Assembly: GCA_963735465.1 (NCBI GenBank)
Contig: CAVTLA010000001.1
Coordinates: 2,914,001 to 2,978,000, forward strand
DNA: 64,000 nt
Reading direction: 5' to 3'
Source: DASZHJ01 sp963735465
Lineage (GTDB): Bacteria > Pseudomonadota > Alphaproteobacteria > ATCC43930 > CGMCC-115725
Below the pieces are notes generated by a model. It saw nothing but the letters and a program-made list of their open reading frames with translations. It made no database searches and was not told the DNA's origin. Numbering within the stretch: position 1 is the first letter of the stretch; every line of letters begins with the position of its first letter. Position numbers and translations under genes: made by a program. Positions 29,588 to 37,420 of the stretch are shown here, piece by piece.

Positions 29588-29872
29588 ATGATCTCCGAGC
29601 TGAGCACTTCCATCCGGCGCGCCGCGGGCATCGCGGCGGTCTTGATGCTGCTGGCGGTCCCCGGCGCCCAGGCCGACAACCGCCTCAACGGCACGAACCG
29701 GCAGTGGCAGTCGGCGGACAACTGCACCCGGTCCTCCTTCAAGAAGTATCCCGACTACACGGTGGAGGGCGCCACCAAGCGCGACGAGTATGTGCGGGAG
29801 TGCCTGCGCAACAACCGCCAGCCGCCGCGGGCGGACCTGGCGCCGCCGCAGCCGGCGGCAACGCCGCAATAG
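29588..29872 (+). CDS. Small periplasmic hypothetical protein
   Basis: 94 residues. A signal peptide lies at about 10-28 (AAGIAAVLMLLAVPGAQA, cleavage before DNRLNG). The mature part has two cysteines (NCTRSS, RECLRNN), which could bridge in the periplasm, and a Pro/Ala-rich tail (RADLAPPQPAATPQ). The family is not recognised. Its stop lies 9 bp from the stop of the convergent DUF2336 gene. A promoter-like pair lies upstream. Confidence 0.6.
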   Translation: MISELSTSIRRAAGIAAVLMLLAVPGAQADNRLNGTNRQWQSADNCTRSSFKKYPDYTVEGATKRDEYVRECLRNNRQPPRADLAPPQPAATPQ

Positions 29873-29881
29873 CGGCCGGCT

Positions 29882-31006
29882 CTAGGCCGCCGAGGCGGCC
29901 TGTACCTCGGCGCTGGCCTGCAGACGTTCCAGCAGATAGTCCAGGTTCTCGGTACCGACGTCCTCGAACTGGGTGAGAATGCGCTCGATGATGCGGCGCC
30001 GCCGGCGCTCGCGATCCAGCTCGCCGCCGTCGTGGGGCGTCGCCCGCGCCACTTCCAGGGCCACGCGGAAGGCGCGGAACATGGCCTTCGGCAGCCCCAG
30101 GTGATCGTAAAGCGACTTGAGGCCCAGCGGCCCGGCATCGTGCATGAGCGCACGGGCATTGTGCACGGGAACGCGGCCCAGCGCGGCGAATGCGGCCTCC
30201 ACGAAGGCGAGATCGCCGACGCAGAGGGCGCGCAGCATGATCGAGGGCGTGAGCCGGCCGACGCTCTTGAGATGGGCGACCAGCTCGCCGGTCTCCGCTT
30301 CGAGCGAGACCGGCGTCAGCAGGCCGACGGTCGCGCGCTCACGGATCTGGAAGACGAGGTCGCTGGCGATCCGGTCGGGCAGATCGTGGCGCTGGATCAG
30401 GATCTGGTGCAGCCGGTCCGACGCCGCCGCCACCAGCCGCTCGAGGATGCCGATCGGCAGCTGCTCGCGGCGGGCGATGGATTCATCGATGTCGGCATTG
30501 CCGCCGTGCCGGGTGAGAACGGCGTGCAGCGCGGGCTCCGGAATGGCCGCGCCGGCGTTGTCCATGAGCGCCGCGATCGCGGTGCTGTCGTCGCTGGCCA
30601 CCAGCGCCTGGGAGACCGGCCCGGAAATCGTGGCGCGCCGGGCAATCGCCTTGAGCTTGGCGGAGCTCGCGTTCTGCATCAGCGTGATCAGGTCCTCGTC
30701 GCTCAGGACCTGGGAATGCTGCAGCACCAGCACCGCCACCTTGTCGACGTCGCGGGCGAGCGTCAGGGCGGCGTCGCGGGGCAGATGTGGACTGTCCTTG
30801 AGATGCTCCGCCAGGGCCTCGCGCACGCGCATGACGGCGTCGCGCGTCATGACCCGGACGATTTCCTCGGCGATGCGCCGCTCTTGCGGAGTGAGAGCGC
30901 CGCGCTTGAATTCCAGGGCGACCTTGGCCGCCATCTCGACGCGGGTATCCGCCGAAGGATCCGCGAGCAGCCTCTGAACGTCGGCCGGACTGAGAAGATC
31001 GGTCAT
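29882..31006 (-). CDS. DUF2336 domain-containing protein
   Basis: 374 residues, helical, with a HEAT-like repeat character. The N-terminus MTDLLSPADVQRLLADPSAD and internal stretches such as VAVLVLQHSQVLSDEDLI and NAGAAIPEPALHAVL match DUF2336, an alphaproteobacterial family of unknown function often found near signalling or envelope genes. The start at 31006 is preferred over the longer frame to 31063 because it begins the conserved region. Genes on both sides are not obviously related. No membrane segment is seen. Confidence 0.8.
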   Translation of the reverse strand: MTDLLSPADVQRLLADPSADTRVEMAAKVALEFKRGALTPQERRIAEEIVRVMTRDAVMRVREALAEHLKDSPHLPRDAALTLARDVDKVAVLVLQHSQVLSDEDLITLMQNASSAKLKAIARRATISGPVSQALVASDDSTAIAALMDNAGAAIPEPALHAVLTRHGGNADIDESIARREQLPIGILERLVAAASDRLHQILIQRHDLPDRIASDLVFQIRERATVGLLTPVSLEAETGELVAHLKSVGRLTPSIMLRALCVGDLAFVEAAFAALGRVPVHNARALMHDAGPLGLKSLYDHLGLPKAMFRAFRVALEVARATPHDGGELDRERRRRRIIERILTQFEDVGTENLDYLLERLQASAEVQAASAA

Positions 31007-31100
31007 CTGCCTCCGATGGGCCTGGTGGCGGCTTGGAAACCGCCCGACATGCTCATCTTGCATTAGGGTTGCCTAAGGAGAACTTAATGACAAATGCCGG

Positions 31101-31907
31101 CTATGCCGCCTGTCCGAGGGCGGCGTCGACGCGCCGGACCTGCTCCTCGATGTCGATATCGAGGGACGACGCCACCTCCAGGCGGCGGTCCTCGAAGACG
31201 TGGATGCGGCCGCGGTGCCGCCGGCGCCAGGCCATGATGGCCTCGTCCCGGGCCTGCAGGAGCTGCGCCATCTGGGGCTGGAACAGGACGAACATGGCGC
31301 CGATCCAGCGATTGAGGGCCCAGGAGGGCTGCGCCAAGTCGACGGTGAATCGGTCCAGAAGGCGCCCGACGTCGGATGCGGCGTACCATGTCTCGCCGGT
31401 GACCCAGCGGTTGGTCGTGAAAAGGCGGATCGGCAACCCACGCTGATCCATAGAAATCGCGATGAGATGACTCAATGCATCATTGTCGTGGCCTTGATTG
31501 GGCTGGGTCGCCGGTGGCACCACCGGTCCTTGGGGTTGGGCCGGGGCATCCGGGATCGCGAGCTCGGGCAGCACGACCGGGCGGATGCCGGCGGGCATGC
31601 CGCGGGGTCGGAGGAAGGTGTGGAAGTGGCCGTGCTCGCCCTCGCGCTCGGTGGCGGGGTGGGCGTGGTAGTAGTACTGGGCGTGGCTCGCGGGATCGTA
31701 GATGTCGCCCGCCGGATAGTGCTGCCACTCGTAGAAGCTCTTCGTCCCGCGAAGCGCCTCGCTCACCACGCTGTCGCCGGTCTTCGCCAGCACGCGCAGG
31801 CAATCCAGCGCCTCGCGGCCCGCCGTCGCCATGCGCTCGAGCTCGGCACGGGAAAGGCGCGCGAGGTCGTCGGCGGGATGCGTCTGAAGGGACCGTCGCT
31901 CGACCAC
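31101..31907 (-). CDS. DUF6969-like protein
   Basis: 268 residues from GTG 31907. The recognisable block is AHPATEREGEHGHFHTFLRP, then SHLIAISMDQRGLPIRLFTTNRWVTGE and LLDRFTVDLAQPSWALNRWI, which I associate with DUF6969. The conserved His, Arg and Trp residues suggest an enzyme or ligand-binding role, but nothing is known. The gene begins 21 bp after the stop of the Mla-type lipoprotein and is probably the last gene of that operon. The start is weakly supported because no clear ribosome-binding site is visible. Confidence 0.65.
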   Translation of the reverse strand: MVERRSLQTHPADDLARLSRAELERMATAGREALDCLRVLAKTGDSVVSEALRGTKSFYEWQHYPAGDIYDPASHAQYYYHAHPATEREGEHGHFHTFLRPRGMPAGIRPVVLPELAIPDAPAQPQGPVVPPATQPNQGHDNDALSHLIAISMDQRGLPIRLFTTNRWVTGETWYAASDVGRLLDRFTVDLAQPSWALNRWIGAMFVLFQPQMAQLLQARDEAIMAWRRRHRGRIHVFEDRRLEVASSLDIDIEEQVRRVDAALGQAA

Positions 31908-31927
31908 CGAACGGACGCGGGTCCGGC

Positions 31928-32554
31928 TCAGGAGCCGGCAAGCGCCGGCAGCGTCCCGGCAACGGCGTCGCGCACCGCACGATGGAGCGCCGCATTGAAG
32001 GCATCCACCACGGCGGCGACGGTGTTCTGCTGCGCGCGCTCCTCCGCCTCCACCGAGCGCTGATCGACGATCTGCCGGTCGGACATCCGCAGGAGCTTGA
32101 GACCCATGCGCACGTGGATGGTCGGCGCGTCGCTGGCGCCGGCATAGACCGCCGTGAAGTCCCGCAGCTCCGGCTTCAGGGCGTAGTCGGCGCGCAGCGC
32201 CACGCCCTCGCGGCCGATGGCGCCGATCTTGCCGGTGTTCTCGAAGGACTCCACCAGCAGGCTCTGCACCATGACCGGCGCCCGATCGGTCCAGGCGGCG
32301 CCGGCGAAATAGTCGACGGTGGTGGCCGTGCGCATGAGCGCGATGCGCTCGGTATCGAGGCTGCCCGACGCCACCGGCACCTCCACCAGGAGCTGGCCTT
32401 TCGATCTCGGCAGATTCGGCGGAAAGTCGGCGGCCGGAACCGCGGTCAGCGTATAGAGCTGCGGCGGCGGCGCGCCGCCGCCGAGGACACCGGCGCAGCC
32501 GGCCAGCGTCACGGGAACCGCCAATACCACGAAGCGTCGGCTGAGGCCGGTCAT
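31928..32554 (-). CDS. ABC-type transport auxiliary lipoprotein (PqiC/MlaD-associated)
   Basis: 208 residues. A lipoprotein signal is present, with lipobox LAGC at about residue 20 and the mature Cys followed by AGVLGG. The rest fits the ABC-type transport auxiliary lipoprotein family (PF03886): PQLYTLTAVPAADFPPNLP, QLLVEVPVASGSLDTERIAL and YFAGAAWTDRAPVMVQSLL. In such systems the lipoprotein is placed at the outer membrane and works with an MCE protein to move lipids. It overlaps the MlaD stop by 4 bp (ATGA). Confidence 0.85.
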   Translation of the reverse strand: MTGLSRRFVVLAVPVTLAGCAGVLGGGAPPPQLYTLTAVPAADFPPNLPRSKGQLLVEVPVASGSLDTERIALMRTATTVDYFAGAAWTDRAPVMVQSLLVESFENTGKIGAIGREGVALRADYALKPELRDFTAVYAGASDAPTIHVRMGLKLLRMSDRQIVDQRSVEAEERAQQNTVAAVVDAFNAALHRAVRDAVAGTLPALAGS

Positions 32555-33492
32555 TTGGGCTTATACCCCTCGCGCCGTTCGCCAAAGATGAAACGCGACG
32601 GATCTCGCTCGACCTCGCTGACGACGCGGGTCAGGCCCGCCACCAGGACGCGCGTATCCATGATGAGCTGGTTGAGCTCGTTCAATCCGCCGCGGGTGAA
32701 ATCCTTGAGCGCTGGGCGGTTGTCCTGCACCAGCCCGTCGAGATGCTGCGCGGTGAGGTCGAACTGCTTGAGGGCGGCGGACAGATCGACCGCGGCGCCG
32801 TTCGCCAGCACCAGTGTCTTGCGGAGCTCGACGACCGTCTCGTTGGCGGACGACATGGTGGTCTGGAACTGCTTCACCGCGAGATCGCTGTCGCCGATCA
32901 CGGTCGCCAGCTGGCGCGCGTCCTGCACGCCGACGGCGGTCAGTTGCTGCAGGTTGTCGAGCGTGGCGGTTATCGCCGCGCGATTCTGATCGTTGAGCAG
33001 CTCGGCAAGCCGATCGCCGACGATGATGAGGCGGTTCAGCACCTCGGGAGCGCTGGAAAACACCGTCTGCAGCTGTGACGGCCGCGAGGCGATCACCGGG
33101 AAACGCTGCCCCTCCAGGCGCGCCAGCGTCGGCGCCTCGCGGCTGCCGCCGCTGATCTCCACATAGGCCACGCCGGTGATGCCGGTGATCTCCAGGGAGG
33201 CGACGGCGTCGGACTTGATCTCGGTGGTGGCGTCGACTTCGAGCGTGACCCGCACCTGCTCGGGATTCTGCGGGTCGAGGCGGATATCGATGACGCGGCC
33301 GATCTGCACGCCGCTGTAGCGCACCGGCGCGCCCTCGTTGAGGCCGGTGACGGAGCCGCTGAAGTAGATGTCGTAATAGGCAAAGGTGCGCGTGAACTCC
33401 ACGCGCGCCAGCCACAGGATCGAGACGAAGACGCCCAGCAGGACCACCAGCACGAAGGTGCCGACGACGACGTAGTTGGCGCGCGTCTCCAT
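32551..33492 (-). CDS. mlaD: MlaD/MCE-family lipid transport protein
   Basis: 313 residues. An N-terminal membrane anchor (YVVVGTFVLVVLLGVFVSILWL) is followed by an MCE/MlaD domain at about 35-125 (YDIYFSGSVTGLNEGAPVRY, GVQIGRVIDIRLDPQNPEQV, YVEISGGSREAP), then a long helical region, as in non-enteric MlaD proteins. MCE proteins form a hexameric ring that carries phospholipids across the periplasm. It lies directly downstream of the mlaE-mlaF pair and upstream of the auxiliary lipoprotein, the usual arrangement for alphaproteobacteria. Confidence 0.9.
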   Translation of the reverse strand: METRANYVVVGTFVLVVLLGVFVSILWLARVEFTRTFAYYDIYFSGSVTGLNEGAPVRYSGVQIGRVIDIRLDPQNPEQVRVTLEVDATTEIKSDAVASLEITGITGVAYVEISGGSREAPTLARLEGQRFPVIASRPSQLQTVFSSAPEVLNRLIIVGDRLAELLNDQNRAAITATLDNLQQLTAVGVQDARQLATVIGDSDLAVKQFQTTMSSANETVVELRKTLVLANGAAVDLSAALKQFDLTAQHLDGLVQDNRPALKDFTRGGLNELNQLIMDTRVLVAGLTRVVSEVERDPSRFIFGERREGYKPK

Positions 33493-33495
33493 TCC

Positions 33496-34323
33496 CTAGG
33501 CCTCCCCACCCATGTCATGGGCCGTGAGCGCGGATCGGCCACGCGGCCCATGGAAATACGCGTGAATCCAGGGGTTCGGGTCGTTCAGCAACTCCGCCAT
33601 TGTGCCGATTTTGATTCGCTTGTCGACCAGGACCGCGATGCGGTCGCAGATGGTGATGAGAGTATCGAGATCATGGGTCACCAGGAAGACCGTGAGCCCC
33701 AGGCTGCGCTGGAGATCCTGGATCAGCTGGTCGAAGGCGGCGGCGGCGATCGGATCGAGGCCGGCGGTGGGCTCGTCCAGGAACAGGAGCTCGGGATCGA
33801 GGGCGAGCGCGCGCGCAAGCGCCGCGCGCTTGCGCATGCCGCCGGAGAGCTCGGACGGGTATTTGGCGCCGGCGTCGGGCGGCAGCCCCACCAGCGCCAC
33901 CTTCATCGCCGCGATCTCGTCCATCAGATCCTGGGAGAGATTGAGATACTCGCGCAGCGGCACCTGGATGTTCTGCGCCACGGTCAGCGAGCTGAAGAGG
34001 GCACCGTCCTGGAACAGCACGCCCCAGCGCGACTCCAGCTGGTGCCAGCCATCGCGGTCGAGCTTGGCGGTGTCCTCGCCGAAGACTTCCACGGTGCCGC
34101 GGTGTACCGGAACGAGCCCGACCACCACCCGCAGCAGAACCGACTTGCCGGTGCCGGAGCCACCCACCACCCCCAGCACCTCGCCGCGCCGCACGTCCAG
34201 ATCGAGGTTGCGGTGGATGGCGCGATTGCCCATCCGGGTCTTCAGGCCCCGGATGCGGATGATCGGCGGCGGCTCGGCGCCGTTCGTGCGCGCCCGTTGC
34301 GCTGGCGCCCTCTGGTCAGACAT
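33496..34323 (-). CDS. mlaF: Lipid ABC transporter ATP-binding protein MlaF
   Basis: 275 residues. Walker A is GGSGTGKSVLLRV, the signature is LSGGMRKRAALARAL and Walker B is LLFLDEPTAGLD, with the switch His in LVTHDLDTL. It drives the MlaE permease. MSDQRAPAQ at 34323 is taken as the start because it overlaps the MlaE stop by 8 bp; the longer frame to 34356 would extend further into mlaE. About 25 low-complexity residues precede the ABC domain. Confidence 0.92.
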   Translation of the reverse strand: MSDQRAPAQRARTNGAEPPPIIRIRGLKTRMGNRAIHRNLDLDVRRGEVLGVVGGSGTGKSVLLRVVVGLVPVHRGTVEVFGEDTAKLDRDGWHQLESRWGVLFQDGALFSSLTVAQNIQVPLREYLNLSQDLMDEIAAMKVALVGLPPDAGAKYPSELSGGMRKRAALARALALDPELLFLDEPTAGLDPIAAAAFDQLIQDLQRSLGLTVFLVTHDLDTLITICDRIAVLVDKRIKIGTMAELLNDPNPWIHAYFHGPRGRSALTAHDMGGEA

Positions 34324-35455
34324 GGAGGAACGAGAAGACGATGGAGAAGCCGGCATCCAGCACGATCACCAGGAAGATCGACTCCACCACCGAGACGGTG
34401 GTGAGGCGACCCACGCTCTCGGCGCTCTGGGAGACCTTGAGGCCCTGGTAGCAGCCAATGAGGGCGATGACCGCGGCGAAGAACGGCGCCTTCAGGGGAC
34501 CCAGCCAGAAGGTCCAGCCGAAGAGCGCGCCCTGCAGCTGGCGCACGAACAAGGGCGGCACGATGCCGAGCGACGCCCAGGACATGATGGCGCCGCCCAG
34601 GAGCCCCATGAGGTTGGCATAGAAGCCCAGGAGCGGCAGCGTCAGCACCAGCGCGAAGAGGCGCGGCAGCACCAGGATCTCGATCGGGTCGAGGCCGAGG
34701 GTGCGCATGGCATCCACCTCCTCGTGCACCTTCATGGCGCCGATCTCGGCGGTGAAGGCGCTACCGGAGCGGCCTGCGACGATGATCGCGGTGAGGAGGA
34801 TGCCGAGCTCGCGCAGGACGCCGATCCCGAGCAGGTTGACGGTGTAGATCTCGGCGCCGAAGTTGCGGAGCTGATCGGCGCCCTGATAGGCCAGCACCAC
34901 CCCGATCAGGAACGATATCAGCCCGACGATCGGCATCGCCGCGACGCCGGTGCGCTCCATGTGATTGACCAGGGAAACGACACGGAGCCGGGACGGATGG
35001 CGGATCGTGCGCATCGTCGTGATCGAGACCAGCCCCAGAAATCCCACCAGCTCCTGCACCTGCAGCAGGATCCAGACCGTGGCCTCGCCGACCCGCCGCG
35101 CGAACTCACGGTAGCCATGACCGCGGTGGAACCGCCGCCGCTGGACACCGGAGCCCGCGGTGCTGTCGGCCACCTTGCGCAGCAGCGGCTCGATCTCCGG
35201 CCGGACGTTCTCGACGCTGACCGCCAGCCCGCGCGCGCCGAACTCGCGCTCCGTGCGCAGCAGCAGCCAGGCGCCGGCGGAATCGAGGCTCTCGACGGCG
35301 GCGAGGTCGATGCGGACCGCGCGGGCGGTGCCGGGGTCCAAAGCCTGCAGCTTGTGGTCGAGGGCGGCGGCGCTCGCCACCCGCCAGGCGCCCCCCGCCC
35401 GGACCACGAGGGAGCCTTCCCGAATGCCGCTGTCGAGCCACGCCGCCTGAGCCAT
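34316..35455 (-). CDS. mlaE: Lipid ABC transporter permease MlaE with N-terminal STAS-like domain
   Basis: 379 residues. About the first 110 form a STAS-like domain (AVRIDLAAVESLDSAGAWLL), corresponding to MlaB of enterobacteria fused to the permease. The MlaE permease with about six helices follows, with GVAAMPIVGLISFLIGVVLA and the conserved AGRSGSAFTAEIGAMKVHEE, DAMRTLGLDPIEILVLPR. ATG 35455 with an upstream AAGGTGG is preferred over the TTG at 35482. It is the first gene of the mla operon and divergent from apt. Confidence 0.9.
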   Translation of the reverse strand: MAQAAWLDSGIREGSLVVRAGGAWRVASAAALDHKLQALDPGTARAVRIDLAAVESLDSAGAWLLLRTEREFGARGLAVSVENVRPEIEPLLRKVADSTAGSGVQRRRFHRGHGYREFARRVGEATVWILLQVQELVGFLGLVSITTMRTIRHPSRLRVVSLVNHMERTGVAAMPIVGLISFLIGVVLAYQGADQLRNFGAEIYTVNLLGIGVLRELGILLTAIIVAGRSGSAFTAEIGAMKVHEEVDAMRTLGLDPIEILVLPRLFALVLTLPLLGFYANLMGLLGGAIMSWASLGIVPPLFVRQLQGALFGWTFWLGPLKAPFFAAVIALIGCYQGLKVSQSAESVGRLTTVSVVESIFLVIVLDAGFSIVFSFLHV

Positions 35456-35568
35456 CGGCGCCACCTTAACAGGCGCCGGCAAGCCTGCGAAATGCGGACT
35501 TTTCAGGCCTCCGGAACCCGCTAGAGTGCGCCGGCCGCCCCGCCAACCCCCAGGACCTCGCGCCGCCC

Positions 35569-36084
35569 ATGAATCTGAAAGACCATATCCGCGCCGTTCC
35601 GGACTTCCCGAAGCCGGGGATCCTGTTCTACGACATCTCCACTCTGCTGGCGCATCCTGAGGCCTGGAACGAGACGGTGAAACGGCTCAAGACGGCGCTG
35701 ACCCCCTACCATCCCAGCGTCCTCGTAGGCATCGAATCCCGGGGCTTCCTGGTGGCCGCTCCCCTCGCCTATGCCCTGGGCTGCGGCTTCGTGATGGTGC
35801 GCAAGAGGGGCAAGCTGCCCGGCCCCACCATCCCCTACACCTATGACCTGGAGTACGGCACCGACACCCTGGAGATCCAGGCCGACGCCATCAAGCCCGG
35901 CCAGCAGGTGGTGGTCCTCGACGATCTCCTGGCGACCGGCGGCACCATGGCGGCGACGATCGATCTCGTGCGCAAGGTGCAGGGGAAAGTGGCGGCCTGC
36001 GCCTGCATCATCGAGCTGAGCTTCCTGGGCGGGCGCGGACGCCTCGGCGTCCCCGTCCACTCCATCCTCGCCTATGACTCCTGA
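35569..36084 (+). CDS. apt: Adenine phosphoribosyltransferase
   Basis: 171 residues, the family length. It salvages adenine to AMP with PRPP in the cytoplasm. Motifs are DHIRAVPDFPKPGILFYDIS at the N-terminus, VGIESRGFLVAAPLA, the PRPP-binding loop VVVLDDLLATGGTMAA, and the C-terminal LAYDS. It is divergent from mlaE. Its last codons and 3' flank (36065-36108) occur again, in altered form, at 38461-38504, so a module may have been inserted behind it. Confidence 0.96.
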   Translation: MNLKDHIRAVPDFPKPGILFYDISTLLAHPEAWNETVKRLKTALTPYHPSVLVGIESRGFLVAAPLAYALGCGFVMVRKRGKLPGPTIPYTYDLEYGTDTLEIQADAIKPGQQVVVLDDLLATGGTMAATIDLVRKVQGKVAACACIIELSFLGGRGRLGVPVHSILAYDS

Positions 36085-36108
36085 GACCCCAGTCTAGTTT
36101 GCGCCGTG
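36065..36108 (+). repeat. Direct repeat, copy 1, overlapping the 3' end of apt
   Basis: 44 bp covering the last apt codons (encoding LAYDS) and 24 bp beyond the stop. It matches 38461-38504 at 37 of 44 positions by my hand alignment. The coding-side differences are silent. Together the copies bracket a three-gene module. Confidence 0.75.
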
Positions 36109-36116
36109 GGAGGCGG

Positions 36117-36518
36117 TCAGAACCCGACAGGGCCGACCGACCCGACCCAGTGGCGCACCTTGGTCGGATCGGCTTCGTCCATGTAGAAGAAATGCGTCAT
36201 CACCGGCCTCACGACGGACTTGCTCCGATCGTCGGGCGTCATCGTCACGATGCCGCGGAAGATCTTGAGCGTTCCGCCGTCCCAGTACTCGACGACATCG
36301 TGGAGCGCCGTGAAGCCGGTATCGATGAAGGCGCGCAGGTTCTCGCGGATGGCCTCGCGCCCATGCCAGTCGGCGACGCCCAGATTGCAGACGGCGTCCT
36401 GCGTGAAGCAGTCGAAGCCTTTCCCGAATGTCTTGTCGTCGATCTCCTTCCAGAACGCGAGCAGCCACGCGGGCGCTGCTTTCTTGGTGAAGGTCATCGT
36501 GGTTGCGGTGTTGGTCAT
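36117..36518 (-). CDS. SnoaL/NTF2-like protein
   Basis: 133 residues. The fold is suggested by FDCFTQDAVCNLGVADWHGR, IRENLRAFIDTGFTALHDVV and EYWDGGTLKIFRGIVTMT, the usual SnoaL-like pattern of a small alpha+beta cone. Members are polyketide cyclases, ketosteroid isomerase-like enzymes or unassigned stress proteins. ATG 36518 has a GGGAGAG ribosome-binding site. It lies inside the direct-repeat-bracketed module with the two DJ-1-type genes. The function is not predictable. Confidence 0.75.
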   Translation of the reverse strand: MTNTATTMTFTKKAAPAWLLAFWKEIDDKTFGKGFDCFTQDAVCNLGVADWHGREAIRENLRAFIDTGFTALHDVVEYWDGGTLKIFRGIVTMTPDDRSKSVVRPVMTHFFYMDEADPTKVRHWVGSVGPVGF

Positions 36519-36604
36519 GGTCGCTCTCCCGATTGGAAACGCAATCGCGTCGGCCGCGATCGATAGGCAATAACTGGGGCGTCCCCGGCCGGCGGAAGCG
36601 CCAA

Positions 36605-37351
36605 TCAACCCTCGTTTTCCGCCAGATGCGGCGAACCGGAGATGGCGGGAACAGGGATCCCGAGACGGGTGGCGACACGCCGCGCGGTGTCCTCCCGCTG
36701 CCTGGTGATGCGGGCCACCGATCGTCGCGCCTGGTCCAGAATCGCTGCCGGCGCGGTCTCCGGCGTGCCGCTGCCGAAGGGCGGCTCCGGCGCATACACC
36801 ATGTGGAGCTGGATTGCCTGCGCCGCCTCGACGCCACGCAGCTCGGCGGCCAGACGCAGGGCACCGTCGATACCGGCCGTCACCCCGGCGGCGAACACCC
36901 AGCTCCCGTCCACGACCACTCTCTCGTTCACGGGGATCGCGCCGAAGAACGGCAGGAGGTGAAAGGACGCCCAATGGGTCGTCGCCCGGCGCCCTCTGAG
37001 GAGGCCGGCCGCGCCGCACAGCAGCGCCCCCGTGCACACGGGAAAGACGGTACGCGCGTCCGCTGCCTGTTGCCTGATCCAGCCAAGCACGTCCTCGTCG
37101 TCCATCAGCGCCTCCTGGCCGAAGCCGCCAGGCACGTGGAGCACGTCGAGCCGTGGCGCTTCGGCGAGCGCCGCGTCCGGCAGCAAGCGCAGGCCCTTGA
37201 TGTCGCGGACGGGGTCGGTCGTCTTGCCGTAGACGCGGTAGGTCGAGTTCGGGATGCGCGAGAGAACCTCGAACGGTCCTGTCAGATCGATCTGGTCCAT
37301 GCCGTCGAAGACGAGCGAGCCGATCTCAAGATGGGTGTCGTGCGGGATCAT
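36605..37351 (-). CDS. DJ-1/PfpI family protein, isonitrile hydratase-like
   Basis: 248 residues. The GATase1-like fold is shown by IGSLVFDGMDQIDLTGPFEV, LHVPGGFG and the nucleophile elbow with Cys106 in VCTGALLCGAAGLL, followed by RRATTHW. This pattern fits InhA-type isonitrile hydratases, but the substrate is not proven. It is divergently transcribed from the GlxA regulator, whose N-terminal domain is a paralogue of this protein (same CTGA and GRRATTHW). It shares the repeat-flanked module with SnoaL. Confidence 0.82.
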   Translation of the reverse strand: MIPHDTHLEIGSLVFDGMDQIDLTGPFEVLSRIPNSTYRVYGKTTDPVRDIKGLRLLPDAALAEAPRLDVLHVPGGFGQEALMDDEDVLGWIRQQAADARTVFPVCTGALLCGAAGLLRGRRATTHWASFHLLPFFGAIPVNERVVVDGSWVFAAGVTAGIDGALRLAAELRGVEAAQAIQLHMVYAPEPPFGSGTPETAPAAILDQARRSVARITRQREDTARRVATRLGIPVPAISGSPHLAENEG

Positions 37352-37381
37352 GTCCGTCTCCGATTCTCAGGTTGATGTGGA

Positions 37382-37420
37382 CATGCCGAGCTTGACCGGG
37401 CATGAGGTGGCAGACATGCC
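37382..37420 (+). promoter_or_regulatory. Three CATGCC/GGCATG half-sites upstream of the GlxA gene
   Basis: CATGCC at 37382-37387, its complement GGCATG at 37399-37404 and CATGCC at 37415-37420 are spaced 17 and 16 bp from start to start. The last overlaps the proposed GlxA start. The set lies between the divergent DJ-1 and GlxA genes and could be an operator; this is inference from symmetry alone. Confidence 0.3.
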
